64,000 bases of DNA from NCBI GenBank assembly GCA_963575745.1, contig CAUYUJ010016307.1:6512-70511 (forward strand), in the 5' to 3' direction. The notes beneath the pieces were generated by a model. That model searched no databases. It was not told the origin of the DNA and saw only the letters and a program-made list of their open reading frames with translations. The position numbers and the translations under genes were made by a program. Shown piece after piece: positions 1 through 11,539 of the stretch. Positions within the stretch are counted from its first letter, which is position 1; each line of letters begins with the position of its first letter. The DNA comes from Prorocentrum cordatum. Lineage: Eukaryota; Sar; Dinophyceae; Prorocentrales; Prorocentraceae.

Positions 1-342
1 GCTCTTCGCGTCGGCCCCTAGCTGGCGAGGCGCTCTCTGCTTCTCCACTTCTTCCGACCGTCTCTTTTCTGCTTCGGCCGCAGCGCTGGCATTGCCCCGA
101 AAAGAAAGGGCAAATCTCTGAGTGCTGGCACCCGCGCGACCATTGCAACGCGGCGCGCCGCGCAGGGCGCAATTTCCCCGCGCGGGCAGCGAACAGGAAT
201 TGCGCGTTCCCGATGGGCCGAGGGCGATCTAAACAATCCGAAACTATTCCACCACCAATGCCAACCGACTGAATCGGGGCAGGGGCGCGGTCACTCGGAA
301 ACGGAGACCGAACGCTCCCAGGACGAATCTGAAGACTTAAAC
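1..342. other. GC-rich lead-in, no supported gene
   Basis: There is no repeat and no reading frame with gene-like character here. A 72-codon minus-strand frame at 18-236 is rich in Arg and Ala, as expected for chance frames in GC-rich DNA. Confidence 0.4.
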
Positions 343-1414
343 TTAGCGCTTATGTCTGGCCAGCAGAGAGCCCAGGAATTCAGGGCGGCCAATGGATGCT
401 ATCCGACGATCCGACGCCGCAGGTTGACCCTGAGGCGCGGCCAGCCTCCGCTGCCATTCTTGTCGCTCCTGAGCGAGTTCAGATTTCAGAACTTCGAGAT
501 TGCGTTGTGCGCTTTCCTGTTTGATCATATATTGACTGGTTCGCATCGCCGCATCAATGACGGCTTGCCCCCTGAGAGAACGCCCGCTGAATCGCGGCAT
601 CCGCCCCCCCCCCTTGCCTGCTGCGCCACGCTAGCAGCCCGGGCCGCCCTTTCGCGAAGGACTGCCACCACTTTCGGCTCGGAAATACATGCGACCACTC
701 GGGCCCGCCCCAATGTATGCTGCGTCTGACGTTCTTTCTCTTCCGTTTTCTCTGCTGGAACCGACCCTTGCCCCACGATTACCAATTTAGCTGCCTCCTC
801 GGCTTTCCTATTATCATTTTCATATTCCTGCAGAGACAGTTGAACTGCCTCCGAGGTCGCTCTTTGATTCAGGTGAGCATTAAGAGCTATCAACATCCAT
901 CCTTCCGTTTCTTACTCGGACTATCATATTTGAATATTCGTCTGAGCGGCCATCCGCTCGCTGGGAAGCTTTCTCTCGCAGCGGCCGTTTCATGTTCCTT
1001 TTGTTACCATGCCAAAACCATTATGTGTTGGCAGTTTTGCTCTTGCAAATCGACGCAGTCTGTGCAGAGCCAACTGACATTGCAATGTGTGCACGTGACG
1101 GGGCATGCTCCACGCGCTGGCCCATAATACGGGCCGTTCTCTCTTCCCGCCTTTCCCGGGCACCGATTTTCCGCCGTCGTCGGGCAATGTGGCCTTCGGG
1201 CCCCGCAAAACACTACAACAGAAAGCCTGCTAGAAGAGGACTGCACGGAAGGGCTATTGGAACCACGACTGCTCCTCGATCTAGCGCGACCTATCATACG
1301 GGATCCAGGCTTGACATATTTTACGGGGATCTGGGATCTAGGAGGAGGAAGCACACGATCCCTGTCTATTCTCTCAATTTCCGCATCTTGAGCTTGACAA
1401 GTTAAACCGGCCAA
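343..1414 (-). pseudogene. Possible decayed coding region: Cys-rich segment followed by coiled-coil-like segment
   Basis: Three minus-strand frames follow one another (1414-1004, 896-525, 600-343) and are less biased than chance frames elsewhere in the window. The first (136 codons) ends in a Cys/His-rich stretch that includes CTHCNVSWLCTDC, a CxxC...CxxC pattern that could bind zinc. The second and third are charged and Glu/Gln/Arg-rich with helix-forming runs such as AEEAAKLVIVGQG and NLEVLKSELAQERQEWQRRL, which resemble a coiled coil. Each junction needs a frame change, so as written this cannot make one protein. It could be a multi-exon gene whose introns I cannot place, or a decayed gene. 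I do not recognise the family. Confidence 0.35.
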
Positions 1415-1429
1415 ATTAAGGATCTCCTC

Positions 1430-1492
1430 ATCAGCCCCTTGTACCTCGCGAGTGATCGGACATCAGCCCCCTGTACCTCGCGAGTGATCGGA
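1430..1492. repeat. 32-bp tandem duplication
   Basis: Two adjacent copies of a unit beginning CATCAGCCCC and ending GTGATCGGA differ at one position by eye. Confidence 0.85.
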
Positions 1493-3271
1493 TGGTGAGA
1501 CACCGCAACACGCTCCCAGTTGAACCGGAAATCTGCCTTGGCGAATCATGTGCCTCCATACTACTATCGGATCGCCCCTGTGGCCTCATTGGGAACGGCG
1601 CCCCCTGTGGGTTCCCTCAGGTGATCTACCATATCTGGCTGCCGATGACTGAACGCGGCAACTGGTGACTGAACTATTCCCACAAGCTCTGCTCTGCCAG
1701 ATAAATGTGGACGGAGTGCCTGAAGGATGGTTGAACCACCCCCGGGTTTACCAGCACGTTCTTCGGACATCATGCCACGATATTCAGCTAAACCACCGGT
1801 TCAGCAGGCAGCCTCGCTTGCAACATGGCGCGGCTCTGCTTTCAACGATGAACTCAGCGAGCTAATCTCTGAATCGATGAGTGCGGATGGTTTTCGATCA
1901 ACATCCATTTTCTCACATTGGCGTCCCCCTGGAACTATGAAGATCTTGATTCGGCATGGGAATAACAACCACTTCGATCGGCACTATGGGTTGTATATCG
2001 CGGCGAGGCTGACTTGAAAAGTCCCTAACATGAACAGGTCCATAGCTTTCGGCGAATAACCAACTATTTGCCAGAGGATCGAAAGATTCTGACAGAACGA
2101 TTGGTATATGGTCTTGTTATACTATCGTCCCTTGATCTGCAATGTGGGTGGCTGGACTGGTCATGGACATGGCAATTGATGGAAGGAAGTCTGCAAAGCA
2201 GAAGCTACGATAGGTGTGTGTGTGTGTGTGTATGTGTAAGTGTGCGCCCGACCTGGGAGACGGGGAGGGCGCGTGGTTTTTGTTAACCACCTCGCAAGTC
2301 AAACAAATGTGGCCAACACAGCGATGACCAGCAGCAGTGTACGGCAAGAGCGGCGGCGGCGGCCGGCGGACGACGGCAGGGACGGAGCCATATTAATTCC
2401 ATCGCCATCACCCTCACCATCACCAGCCTGGCAATCAACTTGCTCAGACCCTTCCTCCTCCCACCTCCCACCCACCCCCACCCCCCAGACCCACCCACCC
2501 ACCCACCCCCACTCTCCCGCCCTCATCCTCTTACTTCCCCTCTTTCCGCACACCCCCCATGGGCAGGTATAGCTGCGCGTCGCGCTCCGAGACATTCGCA
2601 GCACTGTTGTCTTCGCACCCACCAAGCTTCAGGAAAACGGTGGGGGGGAGGAGGAAGAAGGGGAGGGAAGAAGGGAGATATTTGTACATCACCATCGGAA
2701 GGGGCTATAACAAAAGCCTTGCGGCAACGACCACGGGCCACGACCCACCGTGACCTCGGGTCTCTTCGAGTGTCGGCCCCTGCACATCGGTCCCAAATGT
2801 TCATGTCTGGTGGGCTCCGTAGGGCTTGTCCACTTCACGCCCAAACAAAGCACTCGCCCGTGATACGAGCAAAAGCAACATCTCAGACAGGCGACTGAAC
2901 GAGCATTGCCTGAGCAGGCAGTTGTGACACACATGTGACCCCTGCTCCCAAACAAACTCGCAGACAACCCATCGTCTGGCTTACACAGAACGACAACAGG
3001 TGGAGAAGGATAAGAAGGACCGTGGGTGGAGGCGCGATTGACTGCGCCACAAATCGAGCACGTTCAACGTCCAGGGCCCGTTGCAACACGGGTGCTGTTC
3101 GATCGGCGACCACACATAGTGCTGGCTTTGGAACGATCTGGGCGAGCTCTCGAGACGGTTTGACCCAAGACATGACCTTCGAGGTCCAAGCGGGGACAGG
3201 AGGGGCATCACCTTAGCAGCCAGTGCGGCAACCGCCAAAGACATGTTGACAACATCGCCGAGCCTGGCATA
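1493..3271. other. Unassigned stretch with small simple repeats
   Basis: There is a (GT)n run at about 2214-2245 and a CCCA-rich run at about 2455-2525. A plus frame at 1727-2017 (96 codons) is mixed in composition but unrecognised. No gene is supported. Confidence 0.4.
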
Positions 3272-3424
3272 CAGCAGCGGCCCGACCACAAGAAACCCTC
3301 CACAAGAAGTCCAACCCTGAGACCGCAGGACGTCCATCGATTTTTGGTGCGCGAACGTCACGCCTTCCACAGCAAAACCATCGAAACCCAAAGCGGGGTA
3401 TTTCTTGGCATGGGTCTCCCCGTG
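3272..3424 (+). mobile_element. Family A TIR element, copy A1 (internally deleted)
   Basis: A short non-coding element related to six others in the window (18801, 27771, 42033, 46672, 52051, 53363). Shared features are a start near CAGTGGAGGCCC, a core containing AGGACGTCCATCGAT, and an end near GGGCCTCCACTG, the inverse of the start. This copy lacks about 25 bp near its right end, where full copies read CCCTGGAGGCAAGCAG, and both ends are degenerate. It has no coding capacity, so it resembles a MITE moved by enzymes supplied elsewhere. Confidence 0.75.
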
Positions 3425-3529
3425 TAAAAACATCAGGCTCAGTCCCCCCCTTTCGTCCGACCCCAAGGGGGGAAATGGCAAGGGGGCAAGGGCTGCCAGG
3501 CTCTCCCGCAGGACGACCACGAGCGACGA

Positions 3530-3795
3530 CGAGAGCGGCCACGCCCACGCCGACGCCGACGCCGACGCCGATGCTGGCGCCGACGCCGACGCCGACGACA
3601 ACGATGGAGACGACGACGACGCCGCCGACGACGACGACGCCGACGACGACGACGCAGACGACGACGACGCCGACGCCGACGACGACGACGCCGCCGACGA
3701 CGACGCCGACGCCGACGACGACGACGCCGCCGACGACGACGCCGACGACGAGGCGGCGACCACGACGACGACGACGAGGCGGCGACCACGACTAT
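3530..3795. repeat. GAC/GCC trinucleotide array
   Basis: About 265 bp of GAC and GCC triplets. Every frame is open, giving Asp/Ala, Thr/Pro or Arg runs. The long frames over it, including a 506-codon minus frame at 2981-4501, come from the repeat and are not treated as genes. Confidence 0.95.
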
Positions 3796-4022
3796 AGGCC
3801 AGACGCGCACAGGGCCGGGCCGCCGACGTCCACGCAAGCCCACGAGGCGTCTGGTTGCCAGGCGCCTCAGGGTGGAGCGAGCGGTCCCCGAGCACGCACT
3901 GCAGGCGGCTGGCGGTGGCGGTAGTCACCTGGGGAGGGGCAGCGAGGGAGGGGAGGAGAAAAGGCGGGGAAGAGAAGAGAGGGAATGAGGGAGCGAGAGA
4001 GAAAGGGAGTGAGGAAGTGCGG

Positions 4023-4240
4023 GGGAGGAGGAGGAGGAGGAGGAGGAGGAGGAGGAGGAGGCCGAACGTCCCACAGGGAGGAGGAGGAGGAGGAGGAGGA
4101 GGAGGAGAAGAAGGAGGAGGAGGAGGAGGAGAACGAGGGTTAGAGCTAGAGGGAGGGGAGGGAGGAGGCGAAGGACGGGGGTGGAGGTAGAGGAGGAGGA
4201 GGAGGAGGAGGAGGAGGAGGAGGAGGAGGACCAGTGTAAA
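4023..4240. repeat. (GGA)n purine tract
   Basis: GGA triplets with interruptions at about 4060-4078 and 4125-4185. The plus strand is almost pure purine, so the tract could form triplex or H-DNA. Confidence 0.95.
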
Positions 4241-4639
4241 CACAAGAGTCGGAGGAGGACCAGTGTAAACACAAGAGTCATCAACGATGTTGGAATAAAC
4301 CATCTCTCCAAGCTCCCTCTTCATAGGCCCCGACAAGGGTTCATTTCCACTGAGAGAACTACCTCGTCGGAAGACAACAGTTTGAAGACTGTGGAGCATG
4401 CCAAAACAATATTCTCGGGGCTTCAACGCCACGCAACAACCTGACTGCTGCGTCTTGACGATGCTGAATCGTGCCAGAAAGCTTTTTTCTGACTTCAACA
4501 CCGCGAACCAAAGTGACTCTTGAAGTCATAATCCCGAATTCTTGCGAAACTCCATTCCTGGTACGTTGATCCTGGGAACCCGTAGAACTCTTGCAGTTAG
4601 CATATATGCACACATATATATATATATATATACGGCACT

Positions 4640-5035
4640 GAAGCGAGAGCCGCATGTTGAAAAGAAACCGCCCTCAATCCGTAAAACTCTTGAAAACTGT
4701 TCAAATGAATGCGCGCGCCGCTTCGGCGAAAACCACATTCTGAAAACCATCCTCCATCAATCCGTGAAACTATTGCAAACTGTTCAAACGAACGCGCACG
4801 CCGCTAGGCGAGAGCCACATTCTGAAGACCATCCGCCCTCAATCCGTGAACTCTTGCAAATGTTTAAAATAAATGAACGCAACGCTAAAGCAAAATCCAC
4901 ATTTTGAAAACCATCTGCCCTCAATCCGTGAAACTCTTGCCAATGTTAAAAAAACGAATGCGCGCGGCGCTAAGGCCAGAGCCACATTTTGAAAACCATC
5001 CGCCTTCCATATGTGAAAATGTGTTTCAATGTTTG
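4640..5035. repeat. About 82-bp minisatellite, five copies
   Basis: Five tandem degenerate copies share GAGAGCCACATTCTG, then CCGCCCTCAATCCGTG, then AACTCTTGCAAA, then a GCGCGCGCC-like end. A 20-bp (AT)n run at about 4612-4632 lies just before the first copy. The frames across it (121 and 62 codons) are by-products. Confidence 0.85.
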
Positions 5036-5429
5036 AGCTTCAGGGTCATACGTGGTGAAGAAGTCTCAGGCAAAACGCCCCGCCCGCCCTAAAAACTGGC
5101 CTCGGGGTGCGACAGGGAGAAGTTCTGTATAAGGAACAGGAATGGAGGAGGCGCAGGAAGGCGAAACAGGAGTGAGAGAAGGAGGAGGAGTCAAGCTAGC
5201 CAGCTCGAACGAGCCAGAGGGACACGCCTAATCCCACCCTCCCGCAGCACAAGCGTCAGTGCCGCCAAAACTGGACATTGAGCTTCACGCGCGCTCCAGC
5301 TCTGCGAACGGAGGGCGCTCGTGCGCGCGCGGCGCCGCTTCCGACGCCTTGATGAAGGGACACATGGGCCGCGCACAAGCAGGAGCTGAGCTCTAGGGGA
5401 AAAAAGGGAGCGCCTCGGCGAGAGCACCA
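5036..5429. other. Spacer between two minisatellites
   Basis: A purine-rich patch at about 5110-5190 is followed by mixed GC-rich sequence. No gene or repeat of note is seen. Confidence 0.4.
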
Positions 5430-6330
5430 TTCAGCCCACTGGCGCATGGCCAACTTTCCGATAAGACTGGCCAAATCGAAACGCGCGCCGCGCCAAGGCG
5501 AGCGGCGATGTCAGGCGAGCTCTGCGCGGCGCGAAGACGAGTGCGAAAGTTCGCCCACTCGCGAGCGGTCCCGCGTCCGCGTGAGACGACTGGGTGAATG
5601 AGCAATCTAAGGCGCGCCAAAGCGCAAGAACCACCCACGTTCGCGCGAAATCTGCGCAGCTTTCTGGCGAGAGGGACATTTCGTCCGCTCGCGCGCGAGC
5701 CCACTGCCGACGAATTGGCAAGCGACAGATACAGGAGGCGCCCCAGCGTAAGCGCCAACGTCAAGCGAAATCTGCGGGCGAGAACGGCATGTCGCCCACT
5801 CGCGCGCAACCCCGCTACCAACGAGTTGGCGGGCGAAAGGGCGTGCGTGAGTGAGTGTGTCTGTGCGTGCCGTGCCCACGATTCCCAACGCTGCAGCCCG
5901 GGTTGCTCGACGCGCGAGCGGATCGCCTCTGCCGCGCCGCGACGGAAAAAGCGTGCCGTGCCAATGCGGGAGCACCCGCTGCAGGCGAAGTCTGCACGGC
6001 GTCTGGGCAGGAATGACACTTCACCCGCTCGCGCGCGGCCCCGCTGCCGCTTCCGACGACTCGGCGAGCGACAGATATAAGCAGCGCGCCCGACGGGGAA
6101 CGCCACGTTCAGGCAAAATCGGCACGGCGGCTTGGTGAGAACGGCATTTCGACCGCTCGCGCGCGGCCCCGCATCCAACATTTCCGCGCACGACAACTCG
6201 GAGGGCGAACAACACGTGTCGCACCCAAGCCCTTCACGCCCATTCAAAGCAAAATCTACACGACGACTTGGCGAGGCTAGCCCAGCATTTTCCCCGTTCG
6301 CGCGCGGCCTCGCTTCCCCTTAGAAGTCTG
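5430..6330. repeat. 105-142-bp minisatellite, about seven degenerate copies
   Basis: The unit is marked by CGCTCGCGCGCG followed by a GCCCCGCTGCC-type stretch, then GGCGAGCGACAGATA. Markers recur near 5561, 5690, 5795, 6028, 6155 and 6297, so unit length varies. The 284-codon minus frame across it has repeat-derived periodicity and is not called a gene. Confidence 0.8.
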
Positions 6331-6354
6331 GCAACTCGACGAGCGAAGCATAAA

Positions 6355-7163
6355 CATACATATATACATGCATACATACATACATACGTACATACATACA
6401 TGCATGCGTGCATGCATGCATGCATGCATGCCTGCATGCATGCATACATACATACATGCATACATACATACATACACACACATACATACATACATATATA
6501 CATACATACATATGGGCAGCGTCTGTGTCTAAATATAGGTGCATGGCCATGATGGCAAATTCCCAACTCAGTGTGTGGTTGCAACTTGCGAGTGTATATA
6601 CATACATACATACCTGCATATATACACATACATGCATGCACGCAGTCATGCATGCATGCATGCATGCATGCATGCATACATACATGCATGCATACACACA
6701 TACATGCACACATACATGAACACATGCATACATATATACATACATACATACATACATACATACATACATACATACATACATACATGCATACATACATACA
6801 TACATACATACATGCATGCATGCATACATGCATGCATGCATACATACATACGTACATTCATACATACATATACCTATGCATGCATACATACATATATAAT
6901 AAATACATACATACATGCATAAATGCATACATATATACCTACATACATACATACAAACATACATACATACATACATACATGCATGCATACATACATACAT
7001 ACATGCATACATACGTGCATAAATGCATACATATATATACATGCATATATACATACATACATACATACATACATACATACATACATACATACATACATAC
7101 ATACATGCATGCATACATACATACATACATACATACATACATACATACAGTCATACATACATG
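6355..7163. repeat. (CATA)n tetranucleotide array with CATG variants
   Basis: About 800 bp of CATA units with blocks of CATG. It is interrupted once, at about 6510-6595, by unique sequence. All frames translate to Tyr/Ile/His/Thr or Met/Tyr/Val/Cys runs because CATA repeated three times spans four codons without a stop. Confidence 0.97.
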
Positions 7164-7249
7164 GACTTCATATCCCTCTATATCCACGTGCAAGGTCTTA
7201 GTGGCAAGTTCCCAAAACAGCGACACTTCGGAGCTCTTTTTACGTCGGT

Positions 7250-7385
7250 TGCCATATGAATTATTCGGGCGTGGCGAGGCTGCGCCTGGTGGACGGCGGC
7301 CGTGGACACCTCGAGGGCGCCCCATGCGCTGGGCGAGTGTGGCACGGTTTCGCCTGGTGGACGGCCGTGGGCGCCTTATGGGCGC
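7250..7385. repeat. Imperfect tandem duplication around CGCCTGGTGGACGG
   Basis: Two degenerate copies each contain CGCCTGGTGGACGGC and a GGGCGCC-rich end. Confidence 0.7.
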
Positions 7386-7786
7386 CATACAGTCCACATA
7401 GTTTGCACGACGTACGTAGGTTACGCCCAGAGGTCTCACCAGATAGACCACATCACATGTTTCACGTCGGCGGCTGGGCAGAGCACTTGCGCTGGCGGAG
7501 GGCTACCTAAACGGGGGTGCCGTTGCAGCGAATTGTGCCACCAAGCAGGCGGAAAGGACAAAGCAGAGGGGAACGGCCGAAAAAGGGGGCGGGAGGGGAC
7601 CGAGGCCGCACAGGGGGGCGGGTCACGCCCCGAGCGTGTGGCGCGGCCGGCCCCGCGCCCCACCGGCGGGTCCACCACGGCTGCTGCACCAAGGGGGCCG
7701 GCGGCGGCGGTGCGCAGTGTGGGGGCAGGGGCCACCCCAGAGGGGCAAGGGTGCAAAAGGGTCAGTGTGGAGCAACGCCTGGCGTA
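7386..7786. other. Unassigned GC-rich stretch
   Basis: At 7386-7430 there are a few degenerate copies of the AGTTTACACCACATA-like minisatellite seen at 8888, 55110 and 61650. No gene is supported. Confidence 0.4.
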
Positions 7787-7989
7787 ATGTTGCTCCCATC
7801 GTACTTAAGGACCACATCCCAGAAATGATTTCGAGCACCCGGAAGAGTGTCGAATGAGTGTCGAATGGGTGTCGAAACAGTGTCGGACGGTGTCTTCCAG
7901 GGCCCGACACGCGGAAACCCTCGAGTTTCGGTACTTTTGGGGGGCTCGAAATTCTCCCTGGTGATCAAGGCTAAAGTAGGCTGGAACAT
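7787..7989 (+). mobile_element. Family C TIR element, copy C1
   Basis: It starts ATGTTGCTCC and ends near GGCTGGAACAT, an imperfect inverse of the start. A second copy at 9835-10012 has the same order of motifs: TTTCGAGCACCC, a run of GTGTCGAA units, TCGGTACTT, GCTCGAAAT and GGTGATCAAGGC. A CGTA lies directly at each side and could be a 4-bp target duplication. It has no coding capacity. Confidence 0.75.
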
Positions 7990-9218
7990 CGTAAGCCTGG
8001 TGGCCGCACGTTCCCCAGGGCGCGAGCGGGCGAGGTTTCCCAGCAAAAAGCTGAAGCGCCGGCGGCGTGTGGCAAGACCAAGCCCAGGGTGCTGGCGCGG
8101 CGGCTGCGAGCAGCCCGTCAGCGCCATGGCGGCGCGTGGGAGGAGGGAGAGCAAGCGGGAGGGGCACAAGTGAGCAGGGAGGAAGACGCCCCGCCTGTGA
8201 GACCTCAGGCGGGGCGGCAAGCGGCAGCGGCGGCGACGCGCACCGCCCGGCGCAGGGGGCAGCGTGAGGGCAGGCACCCTGACGGCGCCGAGCGGGGGCA
8301 GCAGGCGGGCCCCCAGAGCCTGCGAAGCCCGCGGGCGAGGCGGCGGCGCCGGTCGGCAGCAGCGTCGGGGGCGCTGCCACACAGGGCGGGAGGATGCCAG
8401 GGCATAGCGCGGCCCCTAGAGGGCTCAAGCTGCCCAGGGGGGGGGCAGGAAGAGTCTGAAGCAAGGGCCCAGAAGGGACCGGAGGGATGGGGCGGCGGGA
8501 GAGAGGTAGCACCGAACAGGTGCAGGCCGGAAAAAAGGACAGGGCGCCCCTGCCGGGGTGGACAGGGTAGGCCCGCCAGGGGAAGAGGGGGGCAGCCGCC
8601 GCTGGAAAGGACGGCAGGGAGTCCCCCCGCTCGGACAGAACTGTGGTACGCACCGAGCTGGTACACGCCGGCAAGAGAAAGCAGGACAGGGAAAAACCGC
8701 CCCCCAGGCCTGGGTGGACTGGGCGGGCGCCTCGAGGGGGCCACGGGGCCCGCCGTCTGGGTGGGCAGCAAGTGGGCGCGTCCTGGAGCGAAGGCCTGGG
8801 GCTGGGTCCTGAGCGCACGGCCCGCCAGAGCGGCGGGCGTGGCCGAGGCCTGGGCAGAGCGGCGCGCCCCCGGGGGGGGGGGCGCGCGGCATCACATGGG
8901 TTGCGCCTCATCGCTGACAGCGCCTGGCTTACGCGACGGAGCTTACGTAAGATCGCCCGTGCAGCACAGCTTGCACCACATCGCTTGCACCGCCCTGCCG
9001 CAAGCACAGAGCTTACACAGCATGGCTCACACCAGAGGGACGACAACGCGTCCACGCCGAAAAGACAATCGTTGGCTGCGCACTGTGCTGTGCTGATGGG
9101 TGGCATGGAGCGTCCCGGATGTGACCCGCATAGGCCGGCTCGGTGGCGGAGCGGAGGCACACACAAACGAGAACTACGGGCAGGAGGTGGCGCCGCGCCG
9201 AGGGGCGCCGGTGCCAAC
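7990..9218. other. GC-rich unique stretch, no supported gene
   Basis: Long frames on both strands (a 618-codon minus frame spans 7805-9661) are Pro/Arg/Ala-rich and run through repeats. No conserved domain is visible. Alternating G-runs and C-runs are common. Confidence 0.45.
8888..9025. repeat. Degenerate 15-bp AGCTTACACCACATC-type minisatellite
   Basis: Several diverged units include CAGCTTGCACCACATCG and GAGCTTACACAGCATGG. The same unit in the opposite orientation is found at 55110-55290 and 61650-61830. Confidence 0.6.
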
Positions 9219-9287
9219 GCCGTCGTCGTCCGTCGTCGCCCGTCGTCCGTCGACGCCCGTCGTCCGTCGGCGTCGCCCGTCGTGCGT

Positions 9288-9319
<32 letters not shown>

Positions 9320-9390
9320 TCGTCGTCGTTGTCGGCGTCGTCGTCGTCGGCGGCGGCGGCGTCGTCGTCGTCGGCGTCGCCGAGAGCGTG
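9219..9390. repeat. (CGT)n array
   Basis: Imperfect CGT/CGC triplets give poly-Ser, poly-Val or poly-Arg in the different frames. No gene is implied. Confidence 0.92.
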
Positions 9391-9834
9391 CCCGGTAAAA
9401 GCACGCTCGGCGCGTGGCCAGGCGGACGACACGCCTGCCATGGCACGACCACGGACGACAGCAAAGAAAAAGACAGCGGCCGACCGACCGAACGGCCGGC
9501 CGCCCAGCCCACCCAACGACGGACGACGACGACGACGAACGACAACTTCCATGTCGGAGGCTTGCGCGAGTCTGTCCAGGTTCTCGTCGCCACAGCTGGG
9601 CGCAGCTCGACCTGGATGGGCCGCGAGAGGGGTCCAGGCAGGGGCCTCCAGGAGATACCAACCGAGGTGGATGTTCCCGCCTCCGCCCACGTTGGAAACG
9701 AGGGGCGAAAGGCGAAAGGGAGAAGGCGCCAGCATCCCAGTGTCCACTTGCACGCGCGAGCTCTCATCGAAGGAGGTCGCACGGCCAGAAACAGGCGCTG
9801 AAGCCAAGAATAGTGCAAAGGATAATGCTCCTCC
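9391..9834. other. Unassigned spacer between the CGT array and C2
   Basis: Mixed GC-rich sequence with a short GAC run at about 9523-9540. No gene is supported. Confidence 0.4.
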
Positions 9835-10012
9835 CATCGTATTCAAGAACCCAATCCCAAAAATAATTTCGAGCACCCAGAAAAAGTGTCGAAGTAGTGT
9901 CGAACGCGTGTCGCCTCCCGGGGCCAGACACGTGAAAATCACAAATGTCGGTACTTCCTTGGTGCTCGAAATGCTTTCTGGTGATCAAAGCTAAAGTAGG
10001 CTGGAGCAGCAT
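9835..10012 (+). mobile_element. Family C TIR element, copy C2
   Basis: This second copy of the 7787 element lies in the same orientation. It starts ATGCTCCTCCC and ends GGCTGGAGCAGCAT. Its shared motif order with C1 is clear by eye. The 1.8 kb between C1 and C2 has no retroviral-type coding, so an LTR pair is unlikely. Confidence 0.75.
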
Positions 10013-10213
10013 GAGCAAAGGAGGGGTTATCGTCTGTGCGCGCACCGAGGGCGGTCTGCGCGGGCGCGCGCTGCGCTTCGCTGAGCAGGTCGTGCACATT
10101 GGAATGTTGTGTGTTGCGTCCCTCTGGCCCCCTGTACGCCCCTCGCCTGCCCCGCACGGTCAGGAGAGGGATGAGGAAGGAGCGAGCGCAAACGTAACTG
10201 TCCCTTTCCGTAG

Positions 10214-10388
10214 GTCGGGCATGTCCCCCTACAGGCGGATCTGGGACGAAAAACAAAGAATACAATCGATACATACATATATAATTATATATAGTCAAAA
10301 AATCGAAACATCGTACCCCGACTGTTCTTTTGCTTTTTACAAAAAAAACTATGTTTGAAAATTCCTCCTGTAGAGGGACAGGCCCGAC
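10214..10388 (+). mobile_element. Family B TIR element, copy B7
   Basis: It begins GTCGGGCATGTCCCCCTACA and ends CTGTAGAGGGACAGGCCCGAC, nearly the exact inverse. The interior is AT-rich and contains CGAAACATCGTACCCCGACT and TATGTTTGAA, shared with other B copies. On either strand the TIR supplies a GT at the outer 5' edge and a CTGTAG near the 3' edge, compatible with splice sites. It is non-coding. Confidence 0.88.
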
Positions 10389-11480
10389 TCAAACCTTTCC
10401 CTGCCCTGCTGGAGCGGCGCTCTCTTGAACGCCTGACACCGCAAATCCAATCCGACCAAACTTCGTCATCGCTCCCCACCTCAGGCGTTTTGAGCCGAAA
10501 CGACTGGTCTGCATGGGCGCAGTCAGCAAGCAGCTGCGCACCTGACCAGGGTCAGTCACTCCAAACTCATGCCTGATCGGGTCCAATGATACTTGTCTTG
10601 GCACTGCGTCGTGGCCTGGTGATGCACTGCCTGGTCACAGGCTCTGTCACGCCCTGATGGGGAGCGAAGCTGCCGACTGTCATCATCGTGCGCTGCGGTG
10701 GCAGGCGCTTTGGCAAATCAGCAAAGTGGGGCTCATTCCCTCGAATGGCTGCGCCAATCCACTGTTCCGGGATACCTGGTCGACCTGCGTCTGACCTCAT
10801 GCTGGGAAGAATGCGTTTCAGGAGCGTCGGCAATCATAGATTAGCTCTATGTCTGTCAGGACGTGCCGAGCCTTCTTCATTTGAACCGAACAAGATCGTG
10901 GCCCGTTTTGCAGCAGTGAGCCTCGGTCAGCTTTCCTCGTGGCGTTGCGTGCGCTCTACCTCTTGGACGGCCCTAGCCTTCACGAAAACTCAAGAAGCCC
11001 AGGACTGCATGCACCCTGGCGCCCCTCTCCCTCATCCTCCTCCTGCTCCCGCTCCCGCGCCGGCTCGCCTCGCAGGGAATGCCGCCGACGCTGACCTGCG
11101 GCAGCGGGGGGTCGGCCGCGAGGCATGCACATACAGGTGAAGAGAATGAGATGCAGCCGCGCCGTTTGCTCTGAACGCGCCCGAGTGGACGACGCCGGCA
11201 CCACGGCAAACCCACGGCAAACCCTGCGTCCCGCGCCCTGAGTAGACAAAGCTGGCACCGCGGCAAACCAACAACATACCCTGCGTCCGAGGCGGAGTTT
11301 GCCCGGGTGGCCGTGGCGCCCTCCCCGAGGCGGAAGGCCGAGCGTTGAAACAAACGGCGCGGCGACAGATTAAGGAATAGACACTGATATGGAGATATCA
11401 ATAGTGCGGGAGATGGAGGCACAGGCAACGACCGAGACAGAGTAGATGCGTCACCCTGGCCCGTCGTCTGCTGGGATGTG
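10389..11480. other. Low-repeat stretch with weak gene-like minus frames
   Basis: Minus frames at 10833-10567 (88 codons) and 10604-10389 (71 codons) have balanced composition and overlap by 38 bp, which would suit one frameshifted or spliced coding stretch. I do not recognise the product. The right part (11160-11330) has short GCACCACGGCAAACC repeats. Confidence 0.3.
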
Positions 11481-11539
11481 TTATGATTAGATGCCTTTGT
11501 ATTTGGGGGCTAGGCTTGCGTAGTTACCCAGGAGTAAAA

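Noticed and set aside
2981-4501. 506-codon minus-strand open frame
   Set aside because: It crosses GAC/GCC and GGA triplet arrays and is mostly poly-Ser, poly-Ala, poly-Pro and poly-Leu. The length is explained by triplet periodicity.
6234-7451. Met-Tyr-Val-Cys and His-Thr-Tyr-Ile repeat proteins
   Set aside because: They are direct translations of the CATA/CATG tetranucleotide array, present in every frame.
7805-9661. 618-codon minus-strand open frame
   Set aside because: It spans a TIR element, GC-rich unique DNA and a CGT array, with Arg/Pro/Ala bias and no recognisable domain.
7787-10012. C1 and C2 as the two LTRs of a retrotransposon
   Set aside because: The copies have inverted ends, are about 180-200 bp, and the DNA between them has no gag, protease or integrase-like coding.
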